DNA from: Cristatella mucedo
Taxonomy: Eukaryota; Bryozoa; Phylactolaemata; Cristatellidae
Direction: 5' to 3'
Length of the DNA stretch: 64,000 nt
Assembly (NCBI GenBank): GCA_009760855.2
Contig: WPIO01000231.1
Coordinates: 124,001-188,000 of the forward strand
The notes beneath the pieces were generated by a model. That model ran no database searches. It had not been told where the DNA came from and saw only the letters and a list, made by a program, of their open reading frames with translations. The translations under genes and the position numbers were made by a program. Shown in pieces: positions 43,281 to 53,934 of the stretch. The first letter of the stretch is position 1, and each line of letters starts with the position of its first letter.

Positions 43281-44559
43281 CAAAAATTATTGCACCTATA
43301 AAAATGGTTATTTTCGCAAGTATCGCTATGGTTTGGATGAGTAACGGGATTATCTATTTTTGCTGCCACATCAACCTAGCATGACTTGCCCAGCAGCCTA
43401 CGACTTGGCATTGGACTTTGAATTCTGGTCTCACTGCAGTAAGTAATTGTTCGTGGGATGTTATTACTACAGCTTTCATGAGCCGCGACCACGTGAAAAT
43501 AGAAATTGTTAAACCCGCACTTGACTGGAACCGTTTAACTCTTGCTTATACACATTGACTTCAATCGGTTTGACCATAGGTAAGGCCTTTTTCATGATTT
43601 TCATATTATTTATTGAATCAGGACTGATGGTGACGTGCCGGCTATCTCGCCCTTACAATGCTGTCATTACAATTACAGAGATATAATATCAGCTCTTGTT
43701 TGTGGAATAATAATAAAGGTATAATGAATCACCATTGCCAATGCTTACAGTGATTGTTTGCGTGTCGACGGATATTGTCATTTGAGACAGAGCTAATACC
43801 AGTCCTTATCCCACCGTTCGGATTTTCTGTTTTACAAACTATAAACTTCAATGATCTAATGCATGCACATCTGCCGATATTTCTAAAGCACCAGTAAATC
43901 AAACTTCGTGTTCGTTGGGTGACAGGAACTGAAAGGAGCACGAGTCTTTACCTTGCATCCTTCGCCGCTGAGATTTATCGTGTGCTAGTCACTCAGAGAT
44001 TTTCAAGTCCAGGCAAAAGATTTTCTGTTACATGGCTATCCTGAAGGATCATTGGTTACTAAAGGGGGCGTGCTCACGAAGCTGACGAGACATATGCCCT
44101 GGTCGGACGGACCGATGAGAAACAAGGATATCAGGAGGATAATGCCTCAATAATAAAACAGAAATCTATAACGGATAATAGCTGGATTTACGAGAACAAA
44201 TATTCAAGTGTGCCAAGACCTTGTTAATACAAGTTTTTTTTATAGGAACAACAGTTGGAGAAATTACGGTTTTAGTAGTGCATTTTCACCCCTCATCGTG
44301 AGCAAATGGTGTTGATTTGTCGAAATGCCGATTTTCAAGTGAATTGCGAAGCTTAGGGTGTGTAACATGGATATTTTACTTTTGCTTCGCAATCCATGTA
44401 GTGATGACTTACTTAACCGACTACAAGGCTCAGTAATTCGGACTCTGGTCTCACCAGACTCAGTAGTTATAAGATTGATATACTTCTACTTTGCATGAGC
44501 CGAGCGCACTTGGGAATAGGAATTTTACTATTGCAGCAACTGTGACAATATTGCTAATG

Positions 44560-45110
44560 CACATTGACTTTTACGAATTACGATTAACATTTATTACGAA
44601 CGGCTCATCCCTAAGCTTGGTGATAAAGCAAAATTATTATAATCTAATACTGATTCTCTAGTACTACAAGTAGAAAGCGAACAAATAATTAAGGATTGCA
44701 AAGACATTAATGGTTGGTTAGACACGGAAGCTTTCGGTAAGTTTAGGAACGAAGTCAAGGACGCTGCCATAGAAGAAATGTGTGCTTTAATACCAAAACT
44801 GTATTGTATCAAAGTTGTTAAACAACCCTACCCAATTAAAGCTGAAGATGTTCCGGGAGCTGTTGTTAAGAAAGGCAAACTGAAACACGAGGAAGACGTA
44901 GACTGCTCGAATGCTGCAAATAAAATATTTTGGGAGCATAAGACAGAAGATTTTACTCCAATGGAGGAATACAAGCAAAGGTGGTATAGGCGTATTAACG
45001 AGATGGTTCAAAAATGATGTACTGCAGCAACCCAGGGATTGGAAAAGCGTACATTATCAGCGTTTGACTCCAAGCGATAATGACTGAATTTCGGGCAGTG
45101 TAGTTATGCT
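44560..45110 (+). pseudogene. B-family DNA polymerase C-terminal fragment, copy 2
   Basis: Open from 44643 to a TGA at 45015-45017. It has SNTDS (motif C region; the preceding stop 44640-44642 is shared with copy 1), GWLDTEAFGKFRNEV, EEMCALIPKLYCIKV, AEDVPGAVVKKGKLKHEED and EEYKQRWYRRINEMVQK. The AFDSKR block follows past the stop. It keeps the PKLY motif that copy 1 lost. The expected first aspartate of motif C is asparagine (SNTDS), another sign of decay. See copy 1 for the family assignment. Confidence 0.62.
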
Positions 45111-45250
45111 TACGCCCATTGCAGGATTGCTAAAGCAATTAGTGAAGGCTAAGATCCTGGCTTCTGCGAAGCATGTCAGGTTTAATCACGTTACGTTGAA
45201 AGAAAAATTACCCAAGCATAGAAGTAAATGGCCGAAATTCGAATTGCCGA

Positions 45251-45684
45251 AAATATGTAACGAATTTCCGGCAAGCGGTATCTTTGATGGGGTACTCCTT
45301 GAACGAGCCTGTGCAACGGAGGGACTCCGGAAGACCAACTGGCATGTTTGTGCGAGTGCTTGTGGCACTATCACACGGTCCTATAGTTTTGCTGCGTGTA
45401 GGATCCTCCCTGTAGCATTGTCCAGTTCACCTTTCTGTAGAGCGTGCGTCCGTCTTATAACGTGCTGTGCACCCGGACGATCGTCCTCGTGATACTGTTG
45501 TCGGAAGCTCCACACGTAGCTTCCCAGACCGAATAGGGGAGCCCTAGCCGGAAAATGCTACGCTGGTGCAACGCTAGCTCGCGGTACTGATCACACGAAC
45601 GAGCTTCGAGGCTTTGAATCAAAGGTATTATTTGCCAGCTGAAATATCGATACTGCAGGTTACCACAAATACAGAGGAGACATC
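45251..45684. other. Unassigned stretch between duplication C and palindrome arm
   Basis: About 430 bases, GC-richer than the neighbours. Frames on both strands overlap and none shows a motif. Confidence 0.3.
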
Positions 45685-45777
45685 TGCCCATGATGATCCA
45701 GCCCATTTGCCCTTGCGGATCGGATACGACCAAGTGGCCATATGTAAGCTATTTTACGTCCACAACATAAAAAAATC

Positions 45778-45945
45778 CTAGCTGATTAAACAGACTCTTT
45801 TTGTATAGCGACAGAAGAGCCTTTACAGCTATCACCGCCGCTTGCAGTGGCGATAAAGAATCGCCCACCACAGCAATCGAACCCACGACCTCGGGACCGA
45901 GGTCGTGAAAGCTACCGCCTTACCTAGTGTGCCATCACAGCAGAT
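45778..45945 (-). mobile_element. tRNA-derived SINE, family S1
   Basis: Palindrome copy of the SINE at 3855-4020. The hairpin arms have a few changes (CACGACCTCG/CGAGGTCGTG around 45885-45908). Confidence 0.75.
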
Positions 45946-46249
45946 GGATCCTAACGGTGGCAGACCTGTTTAGTGCTAAGATTCAACCTTGGTACGCCCG
46001 ATTAGACTATCAGCATATTCTAACGTTACATTATCGACGTCGTTTGGATATTGCCGGCTTCATTTGGTAAGAGACCGACGTTTCCTTTGAAATGTATGCC
46101 CCTGTTACTAGGTCAAGTATTAGCGTTTATCGAACACGAAAAACTTCCCGAATTTACACCTACAACTTGCACTATCCCTTGAAAACTGATAGAGAGCGCA
46201 ATATGAGCTTCCACAAATAAAGAGGAGCCGATACTCCACAAAGCCAACG

Positions 46250-47480
46250 TAATAATATAATAATAACAATAATGCACTTAAAAAAGCGCCCTCAGAGAAC
46301 TCATTCTCTCTCTCTGGGCGCTTTACATTTGCTGCAAAGGGAAACGCGATTGAATGGTGAGTAATATCATGCTCGATAAACAAAAAAAATGAATAACATG
46401 GTTAGGGGTGATATGCACAGGGTCAGCATGCAAGTGTGGTTAGAGGCAGTATGCACAGTGTCAGCACGCATAAGCACATGAAGGATGAATCGCAGGGACC
46501 CACTAAATGCTGTCCTAAATAGGTGTTTTTAAGTTCTTTTCAAATGTGGTCAAGTCAGGGGATGTTGTAACGTAAATCGGGAGAGAGTTCCGAGCTTTGG
46601 GAGCATACGAACTAAATGCATGTTCTCCAAAGATTTGAGGTTTGTACAAGATATTGGCAAACTGTTGGATTCCGAAAAGCGGGTGGTACGATGCTTGGCC
46701 TGGTGGGGGAGTAAATCTTACAGATAGGCTGGAGCCAAAGAATGAAGTGACCTAAACGTGAGCGACAACACCTTGAAGTCCATCTGTTGCTTAACTGGTA
46801 GCCAGTGCAGGTCGACAAGAAGTGGTGTCATGTGGCAACTGCGATGCTCACGACAGACAAGCCAGCTGAGGAGTTTTGCACCAGCTGCAATCACCTGATC
46901 TACATGCCGGTAGGCCAGCAAGCAGTGAGTTACAGGTCAAGACGGGATGTCACAAATGCATGGACAAACATGGACGTGGTATCCTTATCTAAATAAGCCC
47001 GAATTTTAGCAATGCTATGTAGCTAAAAGTAGGCAGACTTGATTGTGGAGCTGATGTGGTCGTCAAACGAGAGGTCACTTTGGAATATGACACCTAGATT
47101 TCGAGCTGACTCTACAGGAGATATGCTGGCACAGCCAATTTTGACCGTCAGCCTTTCCAATTTCTGAATCACACTGTGTTTGCCCATAACTAATACGTTA
47201 GTTTTATCATCGTTTAGTTTTAGAAAATTTGCTGCCATTCATGTGCGGATGTCATCAATACATGCAGCAAGTGAGTTGAGAGAATTCGAGGTGCTCGAAG
47301 GCTGGGAGTGATCAAAGCAAAGGTACAACTGAGTGTCATCCGCATAGAAGTGAAAGCCTAGATTGTGCTTGGCAATCGCATCAGCAATAGGAAGAGTATA
47401 AACCGTGAAAATAACCGGACCCTGCACAGAGCCCTGAGGTACCCCATATTTCAGAGGTACCTCGGATGATCTTTGTCCAT
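46250..47480 (-). mobile_element. LINE-1F piece: RT catalytic region to 3' end
   Basis: Inverted copy of 2325-3553. FYADD is at 47349-47335, followed by the same TGA after CIDDIRT (47241-47239) and the same later breaks, then the 3' UTR, stem-loop (about 46285-46325) and AAT tail (46250-46270). Confidence 0.92.
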
Positions 47481-47833
47481 TCACGGCAACAGCTGGCTCA
47501 GCAGATTTGTATGTATGCGACCCGAGACCCTGCGACAACACCATGCTGAAATGTGTCTCTCTTCCCTTACTGAAGATTTGCAAAACTTCCCTTTCACCAA
47601 TTCAAAACTCGTCCCTACTACATTTTTAACGCTGGGCCGTAGCTTCACCTACCACAAGTTCCTGCATACAGGTTACTATAAGTAGCCAACCCCTGTCACT
47701 TAAATTTTCTTCTCCGCGATAGAGAACCCTCTCTGACCACTCCGTGCATGCTGTGAACCTTTACCTACCTTCTTCGTAATACCTCAGGGTATTCCATAGA
47801 AATCTTCTCCGAAGTAACCCCCCCCCCCGACGT

Positions 47834-48701
47834 CCCGAGTTCACTTAGGAGATATACACTGCAGTCATGTTTTCGCAGTATTTACCTGCTCTGTGAATAG
47901 CATCCAATTTAGCGGATAGTTCAAGGTTTTTATAACTGAATGCACCGTATAGGGGTACACTGTTTGAGATGATGTCGGCCAGTGACTGTCGCTTTTCCTA
48001 TCGCGAGGTACGTCAGCAGCTGCATGCTCTGAATTGCCATTCCTCGGTAACAGACTATAATTTGACAGCCGAACCTTGATTAGTAACTGCAAACCGGACG
48101 ATTTAAATAAATCCGATCCGCTTATGAAACACATACAATAAGCCGAGTCGTAGCAGCAGAGCTAGTTGCGATTCATAACTAACGGGATTATTGCATGACT
48201 TATGAGCGAGCTACCATTGAACGTATGGACCTAACTGCAGTCGCTGTCTTGGATTCAGAGCGTGCTGGTAAGTAAGCCCAAGCTCTGGGCGTGAGCAGAT
48301 ATAAGACCGCTAACAGGTCTGCTGGAAGTCACCTGCTCGTATTAACAGGATTAGACAGGTGAGTACGCATGACTTTTCTAATTGCCGTCGTGTCGGCAGT
48401 ACTGCGTGCAGAACATCAGGTTTCATGTCTGCATTGGATTTTTATTTCGAGGTGCGGGTCTTTGGGCATTGTACACTAAGGGACTTCATGCCAGCCAGTC
48501 AGGACGTCCTTTCATTACAGTGCAGATCTTTGGCCTTTCACTAGATTGACTGCACTAAACGTACTGGCACACAAAGCTACCTGGCATGGCGGTGTTTAAT
48601 GCATTTAATTGTAACAAGTTGGTCAGGCCTTGCAGGGGCTACGTTACAGTAAATTAAACAATTCCCTGTAGCCGGGAAGTATTAGTCTGTTTCACTGAGC
48701 T
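47834..48701. other. Unassigned stretch
   Basis: No recognised repeat or gene. ATATAAGA near 48303 followed by CAGGTGAGTACG at 48354-48365 could be a core promoter and first-exon donor, as on the other side of the palindrome, but support is weak. Confidence 0.25.
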
Positions 48702-48850
48702 GGTTTGGTCCAGCGGTTGTGGTGCTCGCCCCGATCAAGGTCTGGCTGAGATAGTGGGCTCGAGCGCCGAGGCAGAATTGAATCACCCGAATAAAAATTA
48801 AGTTACGTTTAGGTGCTATACAAAGGAAGTTGTATTTTTATATTTAAATA
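48702..48850 (+). mobile_element. tRNA-derived SINE, family S2
   Basis: TGGTTTGGTCCAGCGGTTGTGG (A-box region), GTGGGCTCGAGCGCC (B-box), then a diverged LINE-like tail (ATTAAGTTACGTTTAGGTGCT, ACAAA) and an AT-rich end. Confidence 0.65.
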
Positions 48851-49596
48851 CTTTTGGGAGATGCACATGGCAATTGCAGTTGTGCTAAAAAATATCTGTA
48901 AGAACTTAACGAGAAGTTGTTGGTGAAAGGCATGGACGGAATTACGAAAATTCGCACTGGAGCGAGTTAATTACTGCGATAACAAGAAGAGGGTCAAGGT
49001 ATTGTCTCGCCTTGTGTATTGCTGATAAACGTAGCAGGCGTCTGTAGGCCCAAAGTTGATACCAGCGAGTTACGTGCCAGCTTTTGTGGAGCTTTCAGTC
49101 GATCGTCCAGTTGTATGTAGGAACGCTGTTTTAGCCTGAGCTTAAGTCTACTATTGGTTACAATAAGTACCACTCTTTAAAGTAATCTCTTATATGACTT
49201 TAATTCACGAACTGTATCGTGCAGTTGTTACGTGACATCCCTACATACTGACAAAAAATTGACAGTTGACAAGGACGTGCAAGTTTCGATTTCGAACTGT
49301 ATCGTGCAATTGTTACGTAACATCCCTATGTACTGAAAAAATTGACTGTTGACGAGGACGTCCAAGTTTGGATTTCGTTAGGTATAGTTACGTGATGTTA
49401 CTGCTGTGAAAGATTGCATCATTGTCCGATCCAAGTTCTGGAAGGAGATTGATCAAAACTATTTTGTGCAGTTTTATAGGTAAGGTTCTTCTATGCATTT
49501 TGCTTTGCAGCTCCGGAATGAACGGAGATGTGAAAGTTGCTGAGACTAATGCAGTGAAAATTCTTTCGGGCTTATATGTGATTTTTCATTACGCAT
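48851..49596. other. Unassigned stretch with a short tandem repeat
   Basis: Contains the two-unit repeat listed separately. Otherwise nothing is recognised. Confidence 0.3.
49208..49378. repeat. 85-bp tandem repeat, two units
   Basis: Units start with CGAACTGTATCGTGCA at 49208 and 49293. They share TTGTTACGT.ACATCCCTA, then ATTGAC.GTTGAC.AGGACGT and AAGTTT.GATTTCG, with about 10 percent differences. Confidence 0.88.
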
Positions 49597-49800
49597 GTTG
49601 ACACTATGCATGATACAACTAACCATATTTTCCTACTGACTTGTGCATGTAATACCTAAACATTTTATTGTTGTTGTCGTTGATAATGCTACAACTATAC
49701 ATTCGATCGTACTTCCTTTGCAGCCAATTAATTATGCCAGTCAAAAGATTGATCTTTTCAAGAGCACTATGTGAAGTCTATTATTATTGCTACTGTCATA
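49597..49800 (+). mobile_element. LINE-1F 3' end, old
   Basis: Diverged 3' UTR (GACACTATGCATGATACAAC, CATTCGATCGTACTTCCTTTGCAG) and a decayed stem-loop followed by TATTATTATT. One of the most worn copies. Confidence 0.65.
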
Positions 49801-50264
49801 GTTAATATTATCAATTCTATTATTATTGCTATTATAAGCACACCTAAAATATCGTGGCGTACATTATCCTCTCTGTGGCTGATGCCATGTGTCATTTTTT
49901 TGGACATATCAGAAGCTGAGATCCTCAAGATGCTGCAGGGCTAGTAGGTTTTACTCTTCTAACTAGTATTGCAGCTATACCTTTGTCAACTTTGGGTTTC
50001 GTCAGCGACAAATGCCTGAGTTTTGTTATTGCTATTTTCCAGACTGTCTCCAAAGGTAATCATGAGGTTACATACTTATCTACGATCAGTGAATGTCTTT
50101 CGTAGTTGATTGCGAAACATTCACCTCGCTTCATTGTAATTTCCAATCAGGATTATTAAAATTTCTTTTTTGCTTGGTTACAGCAAAATGCCATTAGACC
50201 ATTGCAGAAACTAATGAATTTGATTTCAGGGCTATTTAATATTTTATCTAGGTTATATATTATT
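49801..50264. other. Unassigned spacer
   Basis: AT-rich with scattered TTATTATT motifs; no gene seen. Confidence 0.3.
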
Positions 50265-51175
50265 GAAAATAATAATACTGGTAATAAAAATAATAAGTTT
50301 TATTTAGAGCTCTCGGCAGACTCAACATCGCTCTATGCACGTTGCATTGGCTGCAAATGAAGCACGATAGAATTATTAGCGGTACCAGGCTCAAAAAAAA
50401 AAAAAAAAATTTCATGGTCATGGGTGACTAGCACAGGCTTAGCATGCAAGTAAGGTTAGTGACAGCATGCACAGTCTAAGCAAGTGCAAGCGCATGAAGG
50501 TCGATTCACAGGGATCTACTAAATCAGTGGTTTCTCAACCTGCGGGTTGCGACCCATTTGGGGGGGGGGGCAAACAAACCTATAGATTGGCCGTCTAAGA
50601 ATATCGAAAAACACACATTTCCACATTTTTCGCCAAAAATTTTCTAGTCGAGGGTAGCCACAAAATGAGGAGCTGCGTTAAAGGGTCTCGGTATTAGGCA
50701 GGTTGAGAACCTCACCATTAAAATCTGTGATAAACATATGCGTTTTAGTTTCCTTTTAAAACGTCGTTTAGTCAGAGATATGGTGTTACCAGTCGGAACT
50801 AAGTTTCAGGCTTGGGGTGCATGCCAACTAAAGGCACGGTCTCAAAAGAATTCGCGATTCGTATAACGGATGGGCAAGCAATTACACTACAAAAATGGTA
50901 ACACGATTCTTTGCCATGTAGAGTAGTATAGATGAAAGGTAGTCGGGAGCCAAATAATGAAGGAACCTAAATGTGAGTGGTGAAACGTTGAAGGCGATGC
51001 CTTGCTTCACAGGGAGCCACCGAAGGTCGGAGAGAAGTGGTGGAAGTTAGCAACTGTGAAGCTCACGGCAGACAAAGCTAGCTGCAGAATTTAGCACCAG
51101 CTGTAGGCACCTGAAAGCACCAGGCAGGCCAGCAAGCTGTCATTTACAGTAGTAAAGACTCGGTGACACACAATA
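50265..51175 (-). mobile_element. LINE-1F 3' part, old, interrupted by a hAT MITE
   Basis: Minus-strand tail (AATAAT repeats about 50268-50295), worn stem-loop, 3' UTR and the C-terminal coding end (PKAWNSLP-type near 50805-50830, LHWLPVKQ near 51010). It reaches back to about 51175. It is split by the element at 50528-50714. A run of 17 A at 50393-50409 sits in the 3' UTR. Confidence 0.75.
50528..50714. mobile_element. hAT-type MITE
   Basis: A 187-base insert in the LINE begins CAGTGGTTTCTCAACCTGCG and ends with the complement AGGCAGGTTGAGAACC. These are terminal inverted repeats of the CAGTGGTTCTCAACCT type known from non-autonomous hAT elements in many animals. It also has the typical GGTTGCGACCCATTTGGGGG start. 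Flanks TACTAAAT and ATTAAAAT fit a decayed 8-base target duplication. It has no coding capacity and would need a hAT transposase from elsewhere. Confidence 0.85.
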
Positions 51176-51204
51176 GATTAACAATTTAGCTTTGAAGCAA
51201 AGAA

Positions 51205-51482
51205 GCTAGAGAAGTGGTCAGCTAGATCTTGATGCGGATCACTAGATCACGATCAAAGATGGAAGTATTATGGAGACGGTTGAACATTGACAGCAGCATC
51301 TTAGCACTGTGCTTCTGTGATTTACCAATGTTTCCAACTCAACATCTTTCTAGGCACTTTTTATTTTTGCAAAATATGCACGATGGAATGGTCAATAGTA
51401 ACAGCCTTAATAAAAATACAGGGAACAACAAGGTTAGATTGACATGCACAGGGTCGGCATGCAAGTGTGGTTAGTAGCAGCT
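51205..51482 (-). mobile_element. Two joined LINE-1F fragments
   Basis: 51205-51325 matches the linker before the RT (compare 36590-36710). 51326-51482 matches the 3' stem-loop and 3' UTR (ATCTTTCTAGGCACTTT... to GGGTCGGCATGCAAGTGTGG). The middle of the element is missing, so there is an internal deletion or two separate insertions. Confidence 0.7.
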
Positions 51483-51487
51483 GTGAT

Positions 51488-52256
51488 AATAATAATAATA
51501 ATAATAATAATTCACTTGATAAAGCGCCCTCAGAGAACTTAATCTCTCTCTAGGCGCTTTACATTTGCTGTAAAGAGAAATGCAATTGAATGGCAAAGTA
51601 AAATCATGCTTGAAAAAACAAACAAAATTAATAATATGGTTAGGGGTGACATGCACAGGGTCAGCATGCAAGTGTGGTTATTGGCAGCATGCTCAGTGTC
51701 AGCACGCATAAGCAAATCAAGGACGAATCACAGGCACCCACTAAATGCTGTCCTAAATAGGTGTGTTTTTAGGTTCCTTTTAAATGTGGTCAGGTCAGGG
51801 GATGTTCTGACGCAGGTCGGCAGGGAGTTCCAGGCTTTGGGAGCATATGAACTAAATGCACGGTCTCCAAAGGATTTAAGGTTTGTATGAAGTATTTCTA
51901 GACGGTTGGATTCTGAAAAGCGGGTGGTACGATGCTTAGCCTGATGGGGTAGTATATCTGACAGATAGGCTGGAGCCATAGAATGAAGGGACCTAAAAGT
52001 GAGGGACAAAACCTTGAAGTCAATCCGTTGCTTGACTGGTAGCCAGTGCAGGTCGGCGAGAAGGGGAGTAATGTGGCAACTGCGACGCTCACGACAGACA
52101 AGCCTAGCTGCAGAGTTTTGCACCAGCTGCAATCATCTGATCTCACATGCTGGTAGGCCAGTAAGCAGTGAGTTGCAGAAGTCGAGACGGGATGTCACGA
52201 ATGCATGGACCAACTTGGACATGGTATCTTAATCTAAACAAGCCCGAATTTTAGCA
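51488..52256 (-). mobile_element. LINE-1F 3' end, young-looking copy
   Basis: The (AAT)n tail (51486-51510), a perfect stem-loop and the 3' UTR are followed by an intact C-terminal coding frame, minus 52132-51728 (134 codons): LVQNSAARLVCRERRSCHIT, LHWLPVKQRIDFKVLSLTFR, APAYLSDILPHQAKHRTTRF, SYAPKAWNSLPTCVRTSPDL. It is 5'-truncated at KIRACLD. GTGAT on both sides (51483-51487 and 52257-52261) is a likely target duplication. The few disruptions suggest a recent insertion. Confidence 0.9.
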
Positions 52257-52261
52257 GTGAT

Positions 52262-52830
52262 CTGAGTATATGCAGGAGGGTACAGCTCCTCTCCTAAACA
52301 GCTGGTGGGAGCATCCTTGAGAGGGGCCTGTGCATAGCTGTGGTCCCTTCTAATGAATCGTTGACACAGGCCAATAACCCGCTGGTGAACAGATGGTGGA
52401 ATCACCATCGGGGTCAGCCAAGGCATAGCCGGAGTCGAGGAGAGCAGACTAGAGTGGAAGAGAGGGGCAAGTGAAATCGTGCTCCCTCTGCTGTGTGAGT
52501 AGTAGAATAAATTCTTGGTGTTGGTTCTGTGCGGGCGTTCTTCGTGGAAGGTAAATCAAAGCACAAGCGATTTCGTGGGATGGAGTCGATGGCATCAATG
52601 GTTATGGTAGGCATAATCGCACCTTATGACGGCAAAACGGACTTCATCGAGTTGGTGCGTCGACTGGACTCAGTGGCCAAGACGAACAAGGTTAAAGATG
52701 ACGATCTTGCCGCACTCGTGCCCTTGTATTTACCTACCGGAGCTTTTGTGGTCATCCGCTGAGCTATTCAAACGATTGCATCAAGAAATCACTTCATTGG
52801 ATAATGGTGAACATTTAAATTCTTCGTGAT
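52262..52830 (+). pseudogene. LTR-retrotransposon gag-like N-terminus
   Basis: A frame from 52529 (77 codons) reads IIAPYDGKTDFIELVRRLDS, VAKTNKVKDDDLAALVPLYL, PTGAFVVI, then a stop. A one-base shift continues it as AELFKRLHQEITSLDNGEHL (to 52829). A 'YDG..DF..WV..LE.VAK...V.DL..L.PL.L..GAF.VY..L' pattern is typical of gag in Gypsy-type LTR elements (family knowledge). Upstream, about 270 bases ending in AATAAATTC could be the end of an LTR, but no second LTR is visible in the window. Nothing of pol is seen. It abuts the LINE at 51488-52256. Confidence 0.45.
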
Positions 52831-52961
52831 GTTTATTGCCCCAGTAAACGGTGTTCACAAGTTACAGGGCATAGATAAATAGCCCCATACCGGGTTTCAT
52901 TTCTGAGCAGCAGACATTACATTATGACTTTGCAGATCACATATCCAGAGCGTAATACTGT

Positions 52962-53390
52962 AGGTCGTACCAATTGGTCCTGGCAAAGGCCAAGCCTAGC
53001 TTCTATGCAAAAGTTTTGTGGAATCGTAGATGCACAATAAAAGAATGCTTATGTCGACGATCAACCATCTCAACCGCTCCCAGACTAGCTGATTAACTGA
53101 TGATCCATGCGATCATCTAGCTGGACGCTTCTCTTGCCTTATTAGTCCCGAAGATCTATACAAGATCACAGAGCCTATCTCCGTGATGCGTAATTCACCC
53201 CAGAATGTTGTCCCTCGATTCCTTGCAGCACCTCAATGTCTAAACTAAATAAGGTCACCTGTGAACTCATCTTGAAGTCCATATCCCAATAAAAAAAACT
53301 GGTCCTTTGTACCCTGTTCCCACTTTCCTGCTTCTACGATGCATTGATGTGATGCCACAGTGCATAACTAACTTCATACATATGTCAGAT
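52962..53390 (+). mobile_element. LINE-1F, linker and N-terminal RT fragment
   Basis: Matches 16966-17390: the GTAGGTCGTACCAAT start, the MSTINHLNRSQTS-type linker, and a worn KKT.PL.PVPTFLLLRCID block ending near 53390. Several stops. It is cut on the 3' side. Confidence 0.78.
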
Positions 53391-53934
53391 GTTTACTAAT
53401 GCTATTCATAAATGAAATTTACAAGTTGAGCACGTGGAACCTTTTTAACTTCAACTGCAAGGTTTCACGAATCTGAGCTAAGTGCTTACGAGCGAATTAA
53501 GTAGTGCTTTTTTCCTGCATATGCAACTAATCACCTTCAGTATTGCCTGCAATCCTTAAAGAGACTACAGTTACCAGGAGAAAAATGCATATATATTGAC
53601 TAGAATATACTTGCTCAAGCCTTTCTGATGTATACCGAAGATGGTCACCAGAAAATTCAGGCCTAAGGTTCACATGCAAACTCACACCATCGTTGGTTGT
53701 AGCCAGTCAGTTATTTTTCAGAAACATCTACTATAGTCTAAAGGCGGTCAAGATTATCGATTAGTCAAGATTAATCTTGAAAACGGTATATATATATATC
53801 TCATGTTAGAAAATACGTGAGTAATACCAAGCAAGCACTTTGTAACTAAAACTGACATGCTTTAAAATGAAGGTTTGAAAACTGCGTGGAGGGTTTCTGG
53901 TACGCTTTACGGAATCTGATTGCTTAACCATACC
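53391..53934. other. Unassigned spacer
   Basis: AT-rich; a (TA)6 run at about 53789-53800. No gene seen. Confidence 0.3.

Larger units (their letters stand above)
42618..45250. repeat. Direct duplication C, copy 2 (partner 39567-41893)
   Basis: Second copy, as described for 39567-41893. Similarity ends near 45240, where the first copy runs into the acidic remnant instead. Confidence 0.9.
45685..47833 (-). repeat. Right arm of 2.1-kb inverted duplication (partner 1972-4112)
   Basis: Reverse complement of 1972-4112 with only scattered substitutions and short indels, including the SINE, the LINE with its shared stops and the terminal poly-C run (47818-47828). Confidence 0.9.

Noticed and set aside
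49208-49378. CRISPR-like array
   Set aside because: Only two long imperfect units with no spacers, in animal DNA.
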